Shown: one piece after another, positions 1-7,528 of the stretch
How the letters are laid out: each line of letters starts with the position of its first letter
How positions within the stretch are numbered: position 1 is the stretch's first letter
Assembly: GCA_023229525.1 (NCBI GenBank)
Contig: JALNZC010000032.1
Location: 1-44,692 of the forward strand
Source: Bacteroidales bacterium
GTDB taxonomy: Bacteria; Bacteroidota; Bacteroidia; Bacteroidales; FEN-979
DNA: 44,692 nt
Reading direction: 5' to 3'
Notes under the pieces: generated by a model
Database searches by the model: none
Told to the model about the DNA's origin: nothing
The model's input: the letters and a program-made list of their open reading frames with translations, nothing else
Position numbers and translations under genes: made by a program

Positions 1-145
1 TATCCTGGCTTTAGTGATTGGGATTTTCCTCCATGTTTCTACTTCTATTTTGTTTGAAACGGAGGAAAACCATCAGTATAATCTGAAGAAGTTCGTTACA
101 GTAGTCATTGGATTGGGGGTCGCATTCGGGATTTCTTTATTGTAA
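1..145 (+). CDS. ZIP-family metal transporter, C-terminal fragment
   Basis: The open frame enters from the left edge and ends at TAA 143-145, giving 47 residues. It reads as one hydrophobic helix with the segment FLHVSTSILFE, a charged linker (ETEENHQYNLKKF), and a final helix ending GVAFGISLL. This two-helix tail resembles the C-terminus of Bacteroidota ZIP-type divalent metal (zinc/iron) transporters of the inner membrane. The family call rests on this short stretch only. The rest of the gene lies outside the window. Confidence 0.55.
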   Translation, partial: ILALVIGIFLHVSTSILFETEENHQYNLKKFVTVVIGLGVAFGISLL

Positions 146-227
146 TCCACGAATTTTTTTTGCTAAAAATGAAAATATCCCTAACTTTGCGCCCCCAATT
201 CCTCATTCATTATTTCTTATTGGGAAC

Positions 228-313
228 GCCCAGGTGGTGAAATTGGTAGACACGCTACTTTGAGGGGGTAGTGTCCTTAGGATGTGCAAGTTCGAGTCTT
301 GTCCTGGGCACCA
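228..313 (+). tRNA. tRNA-Leu (anticodon GAG)
   Basis: The acceptor arms GCCCAGG (228-234) and CCTGGGC (303-309) pair fully and are followed by A and an encoded CCA (311-313). The D-arm segment AAATTGGTAGACAC, a long variable arm and the T-arm GTTCGAGTC are typical of a leucine (class II) tRNA. The anticodon loop TTGAGGG sits between CTACT and GGTAG and gives anticodon GAG, which reads CUC/CUU codons. Confidence 0.95.
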
Positions 314-321
314 TAACAAGC

Positions 322-360
322 AAAAAGACGCTATAAACGAAAGTTCATGGCGTCTTTTAT
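322..360. terminator. Bidirectional Rho-independent terminator
   Basis: A-rich tract plus GACGC (322-331) pairs with GCGTC plus TTTTA (350-359) around an 18-base loop. The A-tract on one side and T-tract on the other allow it to work in both directions. It lies just after tRNA-Leu on the plus strand and about 100 bases past the end of the 24-kb minus-strand operon, so it probably ends both transcripts. Confidence 0.65.
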
Positions 361-459
361 TTATATGGGGAACGGTAAGGCAAGGCAAGGGGAGTTTATG
401 TTGTGAAATTCACCAAAGAAAGAACCGAAGGGATGAGGAGATTGATAAAAATATAAAAT

Positions 460-1650
460 TCATAGTTCGCGGCGAATGACCATGGCAGTGGTAACACCTC
501 CTCCTCCGCAGATAGCGGCAACGCAGTGGGTTTTACCGGTCCGTTTAAGGGCATAATAGCCTGTAACCAGGATCCTGGCCCCGCTGATACCCGTAGGATG
601 ACCAAGCGCAATAGCTCCACCATGGATATTCAATTTTGACGGATCCCAATTCAGCACTTTTTCGTTGGCCAGTACCTGGATGGCAAAAGCTTCGTTCACT
701 TCAATGATATCCATGTCATCAAGAGTCATCCCGGCATTTTTAAGTGCAGCAGGTATGGAAAAAGCAGGACCTTCACCCATGGTGGACGGATTAACAGCCA
801 CCTGCGCATAAGACAAGAGGGAGAACAGCGGTTTCACTCCAAGTTCCTCCGCCTTCCTGCGGTGGGTAACAATCATGGCAACGGCTCCATCGCTTAAACC
901 GCAAGAATTTCCGGCAGTAACCGTTCCATCTTTCCGGAAGGCAGGTTTGATGACAGCCATTTTTGCCGGGTTTACATCATAACGTATGGTCTCGTCTTTG
1001 TCGAAAAGAGATGCGGGTGTTTTCCCCGCGGCCGGAATTTCTATGGGCACTATTTCCTCATCAAACCATCTGTTTTTCTGAGCCAGTGCAGCTTTCAGGT
1101 GGCTATTCACGGCAAAGGCATCCTGGTCTTCTCGGGAGATCTTGTATTTATCATACAAATTCTCTGCAGTTTCGCCCATCCCTTGTTTAATCAAAGGATC
1201 GATACTGTCGCTCCAGCCGTCTTCAAGGGTCTTGTTACCCATTTTAAATCCATCCCATCTGGCTCCTTTCAGTAAATAAGGAATGGAACTCATACTGTCG
1301 AATCCGCCGGCAATGACCACTTCCACATCTCCTGACATGATTCCCTGGGCGGCCAAAGCAACAGAACGCATACCCGAAGGGCAGGCCATGTTCAAAGTGA
1401 TGGCCGGGACGAATGGTGATACACCGCCTCTCACAGCTGCAGTCCTTGCAGGATTGGGCCCATTTCCTGTCTGACGGCAACTTCCCAGGATCACATCGTC
1501 GATCTGGTCACCGGCCAGTGAAGCACGACGCAAGGACTCTTTCACGGCAGCGGCTCCGAGATCATAAGCCGGTATATCTTTCAATGAACCTCCAAATCTG
1601 CCCATGGCAGTACGGCAGGCTGAGATAATTACGATATCGTTTAAGTTCAT
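460..1650 (-). CDS. Acetyl-CoA acetyltransferase (thiolase)
   Basis: This 396-residue cytosolic thiolase has the usual family length. The acyl-accepting cysteine is C90 (NMACPSGMRS), the catalytic histidine is H351 in GHPTG, and the second catalytic cysteine is C381 in CGGGG. It is the last gene of the benzoyl-CoA operon, 34 bases after the short-chain dehydrogenase gene. It most likely splits acetoacetyl-CoA, formed from crotonyl-CoA, into two acetyl-CoA; cleavage of 3-oxopimeloyl-CoA is the alternative. A 3 x 8-base tandem repeat fills the gap just upstream of its ATG. The thiolase call is firm, but the substrate is inferred from context. Confidence 0.9.
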   Translation of the reverse strand: MNLNDIVIISACRTAMGRFGGSLKDIPAYDLGAAAVKESLRRASLAGDQIDDVILGSCRQTGNGPNPARTAAVRGGVSPFVPAITLNMACPSGMRSVALAAQGIMSGDVEVVIAGGFDSMSSIPYLLKGARWDGFKMGNKTLEDGWSDSIDPLIKQGMGETAENLYDKYKISREDQDAFAVNSHLKAALAQKNRWFDEEIVPIEIPAAGKTPASLFDKDETIRYDVNPAKMAVIKPAFRKDGTVTAGNSCGLSDGAVAMIVTHRRKAEELGVKPLFSLLSYAQVAVNPSTMGEGPAFSIPAALKNAGMTLDDMDIIEVNEAFAIQVLANEKVLNWDPSKLNIHGGAIALGHPTGISGARILVTGYYALKRTGKTHCVAAICGGGGVTTAMVIRREL

Positions 1651-1652
1651 TT

Positions 1653-1676
1653 TTGAGTGATTGAGTGATTGAGTGA
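1653..1676. repeat. Tandem repeat, 3 x TTGAGTGA
   Basis: Three perfect 8-base units occupy most of the 34-base gap between the dehydrogenase stop (1685) and the thiolase ATG (1650), starting two bases from the start codon. The units lie where a ribosome-binding region would be, so a change in copy number would change the leader of the downstream gene. Confidence 0.9.
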
Positions 1677-1684
1677 TTTAAATT

Positions 1685-2440
1685 TCAAATATATTGGCCG
1701 CCATCGACTTTAATCACTTCACCGGTGATATGACGGGCCAGATCAGTACATAAAAAAGCAACAACGTTTGCTATATCTTCAGGTTGACCGATCCGTTTCA
1801 GAACAATATCTTCCATGGCTGCAGAACGGACACTTTCATCTGCGTTTTTCATCATGCCGGTTTCGATTAAGCCCGGGGCGACTGCATTTACATTGATCCC
1901 ATATTTCCCCAATTCTCTTGCAACCGTTTTGGTTAATCCGATGATCCCTGCCTTCGCAGCAGAATAATTAGACTGGCCGAATTTTCCCCGCAGGCCATTG
2001 ATGGAAGTGATGTTGATGATCTTTCCCGATTGCTGATCGCGGAAAAGGGGGGCAACGGCCCGAATATAATTGAAATATCCCTTTAGGTTGATGTTCAGAA
2101 CCTGATCCCATTGCTCTTCGGTCATTTTCCAGATTACCCCATCCCAGTTTATACCTGCATTGTTGACCAGGATGTCTATTTTCCCAAATGCATTTGTAGC
2201 GGTTGCTACCATTTTTGCAGCATCATTAAAATTTGAAATATCAGCCTGGACCAAAAGCCCTTTTCTTCCCAGCTGAACGATGCGGTTCAGAATGACTTCC
2301 GCTTCTTCCCGGTGTTTTCTGTAATTGAGTGCGACATTGGCTCCACATTCGGCCAGTTTCAATGCAATGGCGGCTCCAATGCCGATACTGCCTCCGGTTA
2401 CGATGGCAGATTTTTCCTCAAGGTTCAGTGCGATATTCAT
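1685..2440 (-). CDS. Short-chain dehydrogenase/reductase, FabG/PhaB-like
   Basis: This 251-residue NAD(P)-dependent reductase shows the cofactor motif GGSIGIG near residues 16-22, NNAG near 90, and the catalytic Ser with YSAAK near 160. The C-terminus VIKVDGGQYI is typical of FabG/PhaB proteins. In this operon it could oxidise 3-hydroxypimeloyl-CoA or 3-hydroxybutyryl-CoA during beta-oxidation. Acting in reverse it would be an acetoacetyl-CoA reductase. No polyhydroxybutyrate synthase lies in the window, so the catabolic role is favoured by context only. It starts 51 bases after the molybdenum subunit gene ends. Confidence 0.85.
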   Translation of the reverse strand: MNIALNLEEKSAIVTGGSIGIGAAIALKLAECGANVALNYRKHREEAEVILNRIVQLGRKGLLVQADISNFNDAAKMVATATNAFGKIDILVNNAGINWDGVIWKMTEEQWDQVLNINLKGYFNYIRAVAPLFRDQQSGKIINITSINGLRGKFGQSNYSAAKAGIIGLTKTVARELGKYGINVNAVAPGLIETGMMKNADESVRSAAMEDIVLKRIGQPEDIANVVAFLCTDLARHITGEVIKVDGGQYI

Positions 2441-2491
2441 TATTTTATATATTAAATGACCTCATCCCAGGAAGATGATGAAGTGCCGGTT

Positions 2492-5308
2492 TTATTTCAT
2501 TTTATCCTGCCTTTTATCGATCCCATGGATGGCCTCCAGTACCGTTTGGGGAGTAATCGGCAGTTCGAATATCCGTACCCCGATTGCATCTGCCACTGCA
2601 TTGGCTATGGCCCCCAGAATGGGAAGGGTAGCTCCTTCACCCACCTCCTTGGCTCCATAAGGTCCTGCTGGTTCATAGCTGTCAACAATGGTCGATTGGA
2701 TCTCCGGCATATCGGCCGAAGTGGCAATAAGATAGTTGTGAAGATCAGCATTGATCATCTTTCCACGCTTATCAAATACCTCGTTTTCAAAGAGTACCTC
2801 GCTCATTCCCATCAGTACGGCACCTTCTGTCTGTCCTTCCACAAGCATTGGATTCACTGCAGTACCGCAATCATGGGCATCCCAGAAATTAAGTACCTTG
2901 ACTTTCCCTGTTTCCATATCCACTTCCACCTCACATATCGTCGCCGAAAAAGAATAAGCCGGTGAGGTCCCGACTGCAGCGCCCTTATATTTTCCTCCCA
3001 AACCTTCGGGAGGAGAATAATGTCCCTTTCCGAGAAGCGGTCCTTTTTTGGAGAAATGTTCGAAACCGGCTTTTTCCCAAGGAATGAAAGTGGACGGATC
3101 CTTTTTGAGATAGATTCTGTTATCTTTTGCATCCAGCATAAAGGCTTCCACCTTCATGATCTCCGCTGCCTGAGCAATGACCTGTTTCTTAACCTCTTCT
3201 CCCGCCATTTTAGCTGCATTACCCCCCATGAGGGTAACACGGCTTGAATAGGCGCCGAATCCAATGGGAGTGAGATCGCTATCGGCCGAAACTACGCTGA
3301 TCCGGTCGTATGAGATTCCCATGGCTTCACAGGCCGCCATCGCCAGCACGGTATCCGATCCCTGTCCGATGTCGGCATCCCCGATGAAGATCACAGCTCT
3401 GGATCCATCTTCTATAATCTTGATGGTGACGCTGGAATGGGGAAATTTGGAACGGTAAATCGGATAACCGGCGCCGGAAACAAATCCACCACAGCCGATA
3501 CCGATACCGCGACCCCTTGGAAGTTTCCCTTTTTTCAGGTCCCAGTCTGACTTTTGCCTCACCTTTTCGATGCAGGCTTTAAATTCGCAGGAGTGGATAT
3601 CCAGGTCATTGCAGGTATGATATTCGGGCGTCATTGCATTCTTCAGCCGGATATCGATGGAATCCATCCCGATATCATCGGCGATCATCGTCAGGAGTGA
3701 TTCGAAGGCAAATCGCGGATGCGGACAGCCATGCCCGCGGAAAGCGCCACAGGGAGGAAGGTTGGTATTGACGCGGTATCCATCGTATTTGTAATTCGGG
3801 AATTTATACAGGGTTGGCAGCATTGATCCTGCATAATAGGTGGATACGATCCCGAAACTGGAATAAGCGCCCCCTTCGAGTACGGCTTTCTGTTTTACGG
3901 CGGTGATTGTACCATCATTTTTCACTCCAATCTTCAGATCGATATATTGTTTGTGGCGACCCCGACCGAAAAGGTACATTTCCTCCCGGCTGAAGCGCAT
4001 TTTTACTGCACATCCGGCAACTCTGGAAAGAAAAATTGACATCACTTCGATGGTGGTTGTTGAAGCTTTGGCTCCAAACCCGCCGCCACAGTTTGTCATT
4101 ATCACCCGGATATCACCCAGCGGAATACCGAGGATATGAGAAATCTGGTGGTGAACATAATGAACCACTTGTGTGGATGTATGGAGCGTCACCCTGCCGT
4201 GATTGTCCCATTCGGCAATGGAGCAGTGGGGTTCCATCGGATTCTGGTAGGTGCGGTTCCCGGTGAATCGTTCTTCGCGGATATAGTCTGCTTCGGCAAA
4301 TCCTTTTTCTATATCTCCGAAATGGTGATCGACATGGGTGTTGATGTTGTTCTCGTATTTATCATCGAACAAGCGCGGAGCATCATCTTTCATGGCTTCC
4401 ATGGGATCAAATACCGCCTGGAGCTCTTCATACTCCACCTTAATAAGATCAAGCGCCCGGTAGCAGGTTTCCTCATCAATAGCGGCAACCGCAGCTACCA
4501 CATCGCCCACGAACCGCACTTTATCCTTGGCAAGTATCGTTTCATCATAGCGTGGCGGAGAGGTTCCCCAGCGAACATCGGGTACATCGGCGCCGGTAAG
4601 TACCACCTTTACACCGGGAAGTACTTTAGCCCGGCTTGTATCGATCGACAGGATCCGGGCATGGGGTACGGAGCTGAGCAGCAGTTTTCCATATATCATG
4701 TTCGGTAAAGTTATGTCGTCAGTGTATAAAGCCCTGCCCGTGGCTTTGTCGGCGGCATCGATCTTTGGGAGACGTTTTCCAACTACAGACAGATCGATGG
4801 CTGATTTTTGCGGCATGAATACCAGCTCGACCGGTTGTTTCCCGTTCAGGTAATCCCTGGCTGTCTCTATCGCCTCGACAATTTTCGTATAGCCGGTACA
4901 TCTGCATAAATTGCCGCTTAATTCCTCCTTGATTTCCTTTTTCGTCGGGTTTGGATTTTTATCCAGGATGCTTTTCGTCCGCATAATCATTCCCGGAGTA
5001 CAATAACCGCACTGGATGGCCCCTTTTTCAACAAATGCGCGTTGAATCGGATGCAATTCACCTCCGGTTGCCAGGCTCTCGATCGTTTCCACTTTCTTGC
5101 CTACCGAATCCACTGCCAACACAAGGCAGGCATTCACTGCTTTCCCGTCCATTATAACAGTGCATGCTCCGCAATCGCCCAATTCACAGCCTTTCTTTGT
5201 CCCGGTAAGTTTCAGTTCTTCCCGCAGTAAATCCAGTAGCGTGGTAGTTACTCTTACTGCCACCTCATATTCATCGCCATTGACATTAATTGAAATCAGT
5301 TGTTTCAT
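2492..5308 (-). CDS. Molybdenum hydroxylase, fused [2Fe-2S] and Mo-cofactor subunits (4-hydroxybenzoyl-CoA reductase-like)
   Basis: The 938-residue protein fuses two modules. Residues 1-160 are the small subunit with two [2Fe-2S] clusters: C41, C46, C49 and C61, then C100, C103, C135 and C137. Residues from about 170 are the large xanthine-oxidase-type subunit, with CGGGFGAK, GAFRGHG and the catalytic glutamate in GAKEVGEG near the C-terminus. With the adjacent FAD protein it forms a complete molybdenum hydroxylase. In a benzoyl-CoA operon the likely job is removing the hydroxyl of 4-hydroxybenzoyl-CoA. Another aromatic or N-heterocycle hydroxylation is possible. The frame is open to 5425, but the extra 39 residues read through an intergenic palindrome, so I start at ATG 5306-5308 (MKQLISINVNG). 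Confidence 0.85.
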   Translation of the reverse strand: MKQLISINVNGDEYEVAVRVTTTLLDLLREELKLTGTKKGCELGDCGACTVIMDGKAVNACLVLAVDSVGKKVETIESLATGGELHPIQRAFVEKGAIQCGYCTPGMIMRTKSILDKNPNPTKKEIKEELSGNLCRCTGYTKIVEAIETARDYLNGKQPVELVFMPQKSAIDLSVVGKRLPKIDAADKATGRALYTDDITLPNMIYGKLLLSSVPHARILSIDTSRAKVLPGVKVVLTGADVPDVRWGTSPPRYDETILAKDKVRFVGDVVAAVAAIDEETCYRALDLIKVEYEELQAVFDPMEAMKDDAPRLFDDKYENNINTHVDHHFGDIEKGFAEADYIREERFTGNRTYQNPMEPHCSIAEWDNHGRVTLHTSTQVVHYVHHQISHILGIPLGDIRVIMTNCGGGFGAKASTTTIEVMSIFLSRVAGCAVKMRFSREEMYLFGRGRHKQYIDLKIGVKNDGTITAVKQKAVLEGGAYSSFGIVSTYYAGSMLPTLYKFPNYKYDGYRVNTNLPPCGAFRGHGCPHPRFAFESLLTMIADDIGMDSIDIRLKNAMTPEYHTCNDLDIHSCEFKACIEKVRQKSDWDLKKGKLPRGRGIGIGCGGFVSGAGYPIYRSKFPHSSVTIKIIEDGSRAVIFIGDADIGQGSDTVLAMAACEAMGISYDRISVVSADSDLTPIGFGAYSSRVTLMGGNAAKMAGEEVKKQVIAQAAEIMKVEAFMLDAKDNRIYLKKDPSTFIPWEKAGFEHFSKKGPLLGKGHYSPPEGLGGKYKGAAVGTSPAYSFSATICEVEVDMETGKVKVLNFWDAHDCGTAVNPMLVEGQTEGAVLMGMSEVLFENEVFDKRGKMINADLHNYLIATSADMPEIQSTIVDSYEPAGPYGAKEVGEGATLPILGAIANAVADAIGVRIFELPITPQTVLEAIHGIDKRQDKMK

Positions 5309-5356
5309 CTTCGTTTTTTGCAGTTCATTTTTTATATCCCATCTCCCATGACCCGC

Positions 5357-5403
5357 TTCCCCAACAAGGGAGTAGGGAGTAAGGGCCTCCCTTGTTGGGG
5401 AGG
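5357..5403. repeat. Intergenic palindrome
   Basis: CCCCAACAAGGGAG (5359-5372) pairs perfectly over 14 bases with 5387-5400 around a 14-base loop, in the gap between the FAD subunit gene and the Mo subunit gene. There is no T-tract, so it is not a classic terminator. It resembles the palindrome at 20471-20494 and is followed by the same G-rich flank type (GGTGGGG). It could stabilise mRNA ends or be a REP-like mobile element. Confidence 0.8.
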
Positions 5404-5421
5404 GATTTAGGGTGGGGCTTT

Positions 5422-6312
5422 TCACTTTTCATTATTCACTGCTAATTCAAAAGCCCTTCGTATCGTCCGTTTTACCAGTACTTTTAACACATCCCTCCTG
5501 TACTGAGCTCCGCCGCGGATGTCATCGATCGGAATGGAGTCCCTCACGGCTGCATTTCCTGCTTCTTCCAGAAGGGGTAAATCCTCTGCAAACTCCGAAA
5601 CCTTTTTCCCTTTAAGAACCGTTGTTGCCTGACCACTGATTTTAGGCGTGGGAGCTACTGCTCCAATGACGATGCAGGCATCCACACAGATATCATTCAC
5701 CAATTGAACTTTTGCAGCCACCGAGACCACAGCGATGGAACCCGCTTCGCGCAGGCCAAACTTCTCATAGCAGGCGCCGATACCGGGTTCGGATTTCGGA
5801 ACAATGATCCTGGTAACCAATTCGCCCTTTTTGAGGATGGTTTTTTTATTGAAGGTGAAAAAATCACGAAGGGGTACCACCCGTATATTTTCAGTGCCGG
5901 CGATCTCGACCGAAGCATTCAGCGCTAACAGAATCGGTGCGGAATCGCAGCAGGAGGCCGCAGTGCAGATATTACCCCCAATAGTCCCTGTATTTCTGAT
6001 CTGGTTGGATCCGATTTTGGAAGCCGCTTCAACCAGTGCCGGGGCGAATTTTCCGATCAACGGCGAAGCGATCACTTCACTGTGTGTCGTACAGGCACCA
6101 ATGAAAAGGTTTTTCACATCTTCCTTGATGAATTTCATCTCAGGGATCTTTGCCAGAGAGACGAGATTCTCGGATCTGCGAATGCCATTTTTCATTTCGA
6201 CCAACAGGTCTGTGCCCCCTGCCATTGCCGCAGCATTGGGTTTCTGCATGAGCAGGTCTATTGCATCTTTGACAGATATGGGTTGGTAAAAACCGAAGTC
6301 AGGTAAAACCAT
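5422..6312 (-). CDS. Molybdenum hydroxylase FAD-binding subunit (CoxM/HcrB-like)
   Basis: This 296-residue protein has the FAD-binding motifs AGGTDLLVEMK (about 31-41) and TIGGNICTAAS (about 108-118) and the usual CoxM-type C-terminal domain. It transfers electrons between the [2Fe-2S] clusters and an outside carrier. It partners the fused Fe-S/Mo protein encoded next. True 4-hydroxybenzoyl-CoA reductase HcrB is longer (about 324) and carries a four-cysteine [4Fe-4S] insertion after the GGN motif. Here GGNICTAASCCDSAPILLAL runs straight on, so that loop is absent. The FAD-subunit call is sound, but the 4-hydroxybenzoyl-CoA assignment rests on context. Confidence 0.85.
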   Translation of the reverse strand: MVLPDFGFYQPISVKDAIDLLMQKPNAAAMAGGTDLLVEMKNGIRRSENLVSLAKIPEMKFIKEDVKNLFIGACTTHSEVIASPLIGKFAPALVEAASKIGSNQIRNTGTIGGNICTAASCCDSAPILLALNASVEIAGTENIRVVPLRDFFTFNKKTILKKGELVTRIIVPKSEPGIGACYEKFGLREAGSIAVVSVAAKVQLVNDICVDACIVIGAVAPTPKISGQATTVLKGKKVSEFAEDLPLLEEAGNAAVRDSIPIDDIRGGAQYRRDVLKVLVKRTIRRAFELAVNNEK

Positions 6313-6324
6313 ATTTTTGTTTTT

Positions 6325-7503
6325 TTATTCAAATGCATTTTCGCCGGTAATGTCTTGTCCGGTGATCAGCAAATGGATATCGTGGGTACCTTCATAGGTA
6401 ATGACCGACTCAAGGTTCATCATGTGACGCATCATTGGGAAATCGCCGGTTATGCCCATGGCTCCCATGATTTGACGGGATTCCCTGGCAATATCAAGCG
6501 CTATCTTTACATTATTCCTTTTGGCCATGGAGATCTGGGCCGGCGTTGCCCTATCCTCATTACGCAGCATCCCCAGGCGCCAGGTCAGCAACTGTGCCTT
6601 GGTGATCTCAGTAAGCATCTCAGCCAGTTTTTTTTGGGTCAACTGGAAGGCGGCAATGGGTTTTTTGAACTGGATCCGCTCTTTGGAATATTGCAATGCC
6701 GTGTCATAGCAATCCATCGCCGATCCGATAACACCCCATGCGATACCATACCTGGCAGAACTGAGACAACTAAGCGGACCTTTCAGACCTTTGACAAATG
6801 GAAGAAGGTTTTCCCTGGGTACTTTTACATTATCGAAAACGAGTTCACCTGTGGAAGAAGATCGTAAGGACCATTTTCTCAAAGTTTCCGGGGTGGTAAA
6901 CCCTTCCGATCCTCTTTCAACGATTAGTCCCCTGACTATCCCTGTTTCATCTTTTGCCCAAACCACGCTGATATCGCAGATGGGTGCATTGGTAATCCAC
7001 ATTTTAGAGCCATTTAACAGGTAATGATCGCCCTGGTCGGTGAACCGGCTGAGCATACTCCCCGGATCCGAGCCGTGGTTGGGTTCTGTGAGTCCGAAAG
7101 CACCGATCATTTCACCTGTTGCCAGTTTTGGCAGATATTTTCTTTTTTGCTCTTCCGTACCATATTTGAAAATCGGATACATTACCAGTGATGATTGTAC
7201 CGAAGCCATCGAACGGATACTTGAATCCCCTCTTTCAAGCTCCTGCATGATCATTCCATAAGAAACCTGGTCCAAACCCGAACCACCATATTCAACCGGA
7301 ATATAGGGACCGAAAGCACCGATCGCACCCAGTTCCTTCACAAGGTGCCGGGGGAATTCATGCTTTTGGTTGGCCTCATCGATGATAGGCCTCACGGCCC
7401 TGTTCACCCAATCCCGGACCGATCCCCGGATCAACTTGTGTTCATCGGTTAAGAGCTCATCTACAAGGTAGTAATCGGGAGATTTAAATCTGATTGTTGA
7501 CAT
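6325..7503 (-). CDS. gcdH: Glutaryl-CoA dehydrogenase
   Basis: This 392-residue acyl-CoA dehydrogenase binds FAD and normally passes electrons to ETF. It carries signatures specific to glutaryl-CoA dehydrogenase: RSMASVQSSLVMYPIF (including the arginine that binds the substrate's distal carboxylate), the dehydrogenase motif GAFGLTEPNHGSDPG, and the catalytic glutamate in TYEGTHDIH followed by ITGQDITGENAF. It would oxidise and decarboxylate glutaryl-CoA to crotonyl-CoA, the step after one round of pimeloyl-CoA beta-oxidation. A non-decarboxylating form cannot be excluded by eye. It starts 25 bases after the upstream fusion gene ends. Confidence 0.9.
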   Translation of the reverse strand: MSTIRFKSPDYYLVDELLTDEHKLIRGSVRDWVNRAVRPIIDEANQKHEFPRHLVKELGAIGAFGPYIPVEYGGSGLDQVSYGMIMQELERGDSSIRSMASVQSSLVMYPIFKYGTEEQKRKYLPKLATGEMIGAFGLTEPNHGSDPGSMLSRFTDQGDHYLLNGSKMWITNAPICDISVVWAKDETGIVRGLIVERGSEGFTTPETLRKWSLRSSSTGELVFDNVKVPRENLLPFVKGLKGPLSCLSSARYGIAWGVIGSAMDCYDTALQYSKERIQFKKPIAAFQLTQKKLAEMLTEITKAQLLTWRLGMLRNEDRATPAQISMAKRNNVKIALDIARESRQIMGAMGITGDFPMMRHMMNLESVITYEGTHDIHLLITGQDITGENAFE

Positions 7504-7528
7504 AGTTTTGTTTTAAATGATATCTTTC

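Noticed and set aside
4136..4708. 190-codon open frame opposite the molybdenum subunit
   Set aside because: It is an antisense shadow of a strongly supported gene and shows no domain or start signal of its own.
5309..5425. N-terminal extension of the molybdenum subunit beginning at 5425
   Set aside because: The extra 39 codons read through an intergenic palindrome and have no likeness to a [2Fe-2S] subunit; the normal N-terminus begins at ATG 5308.
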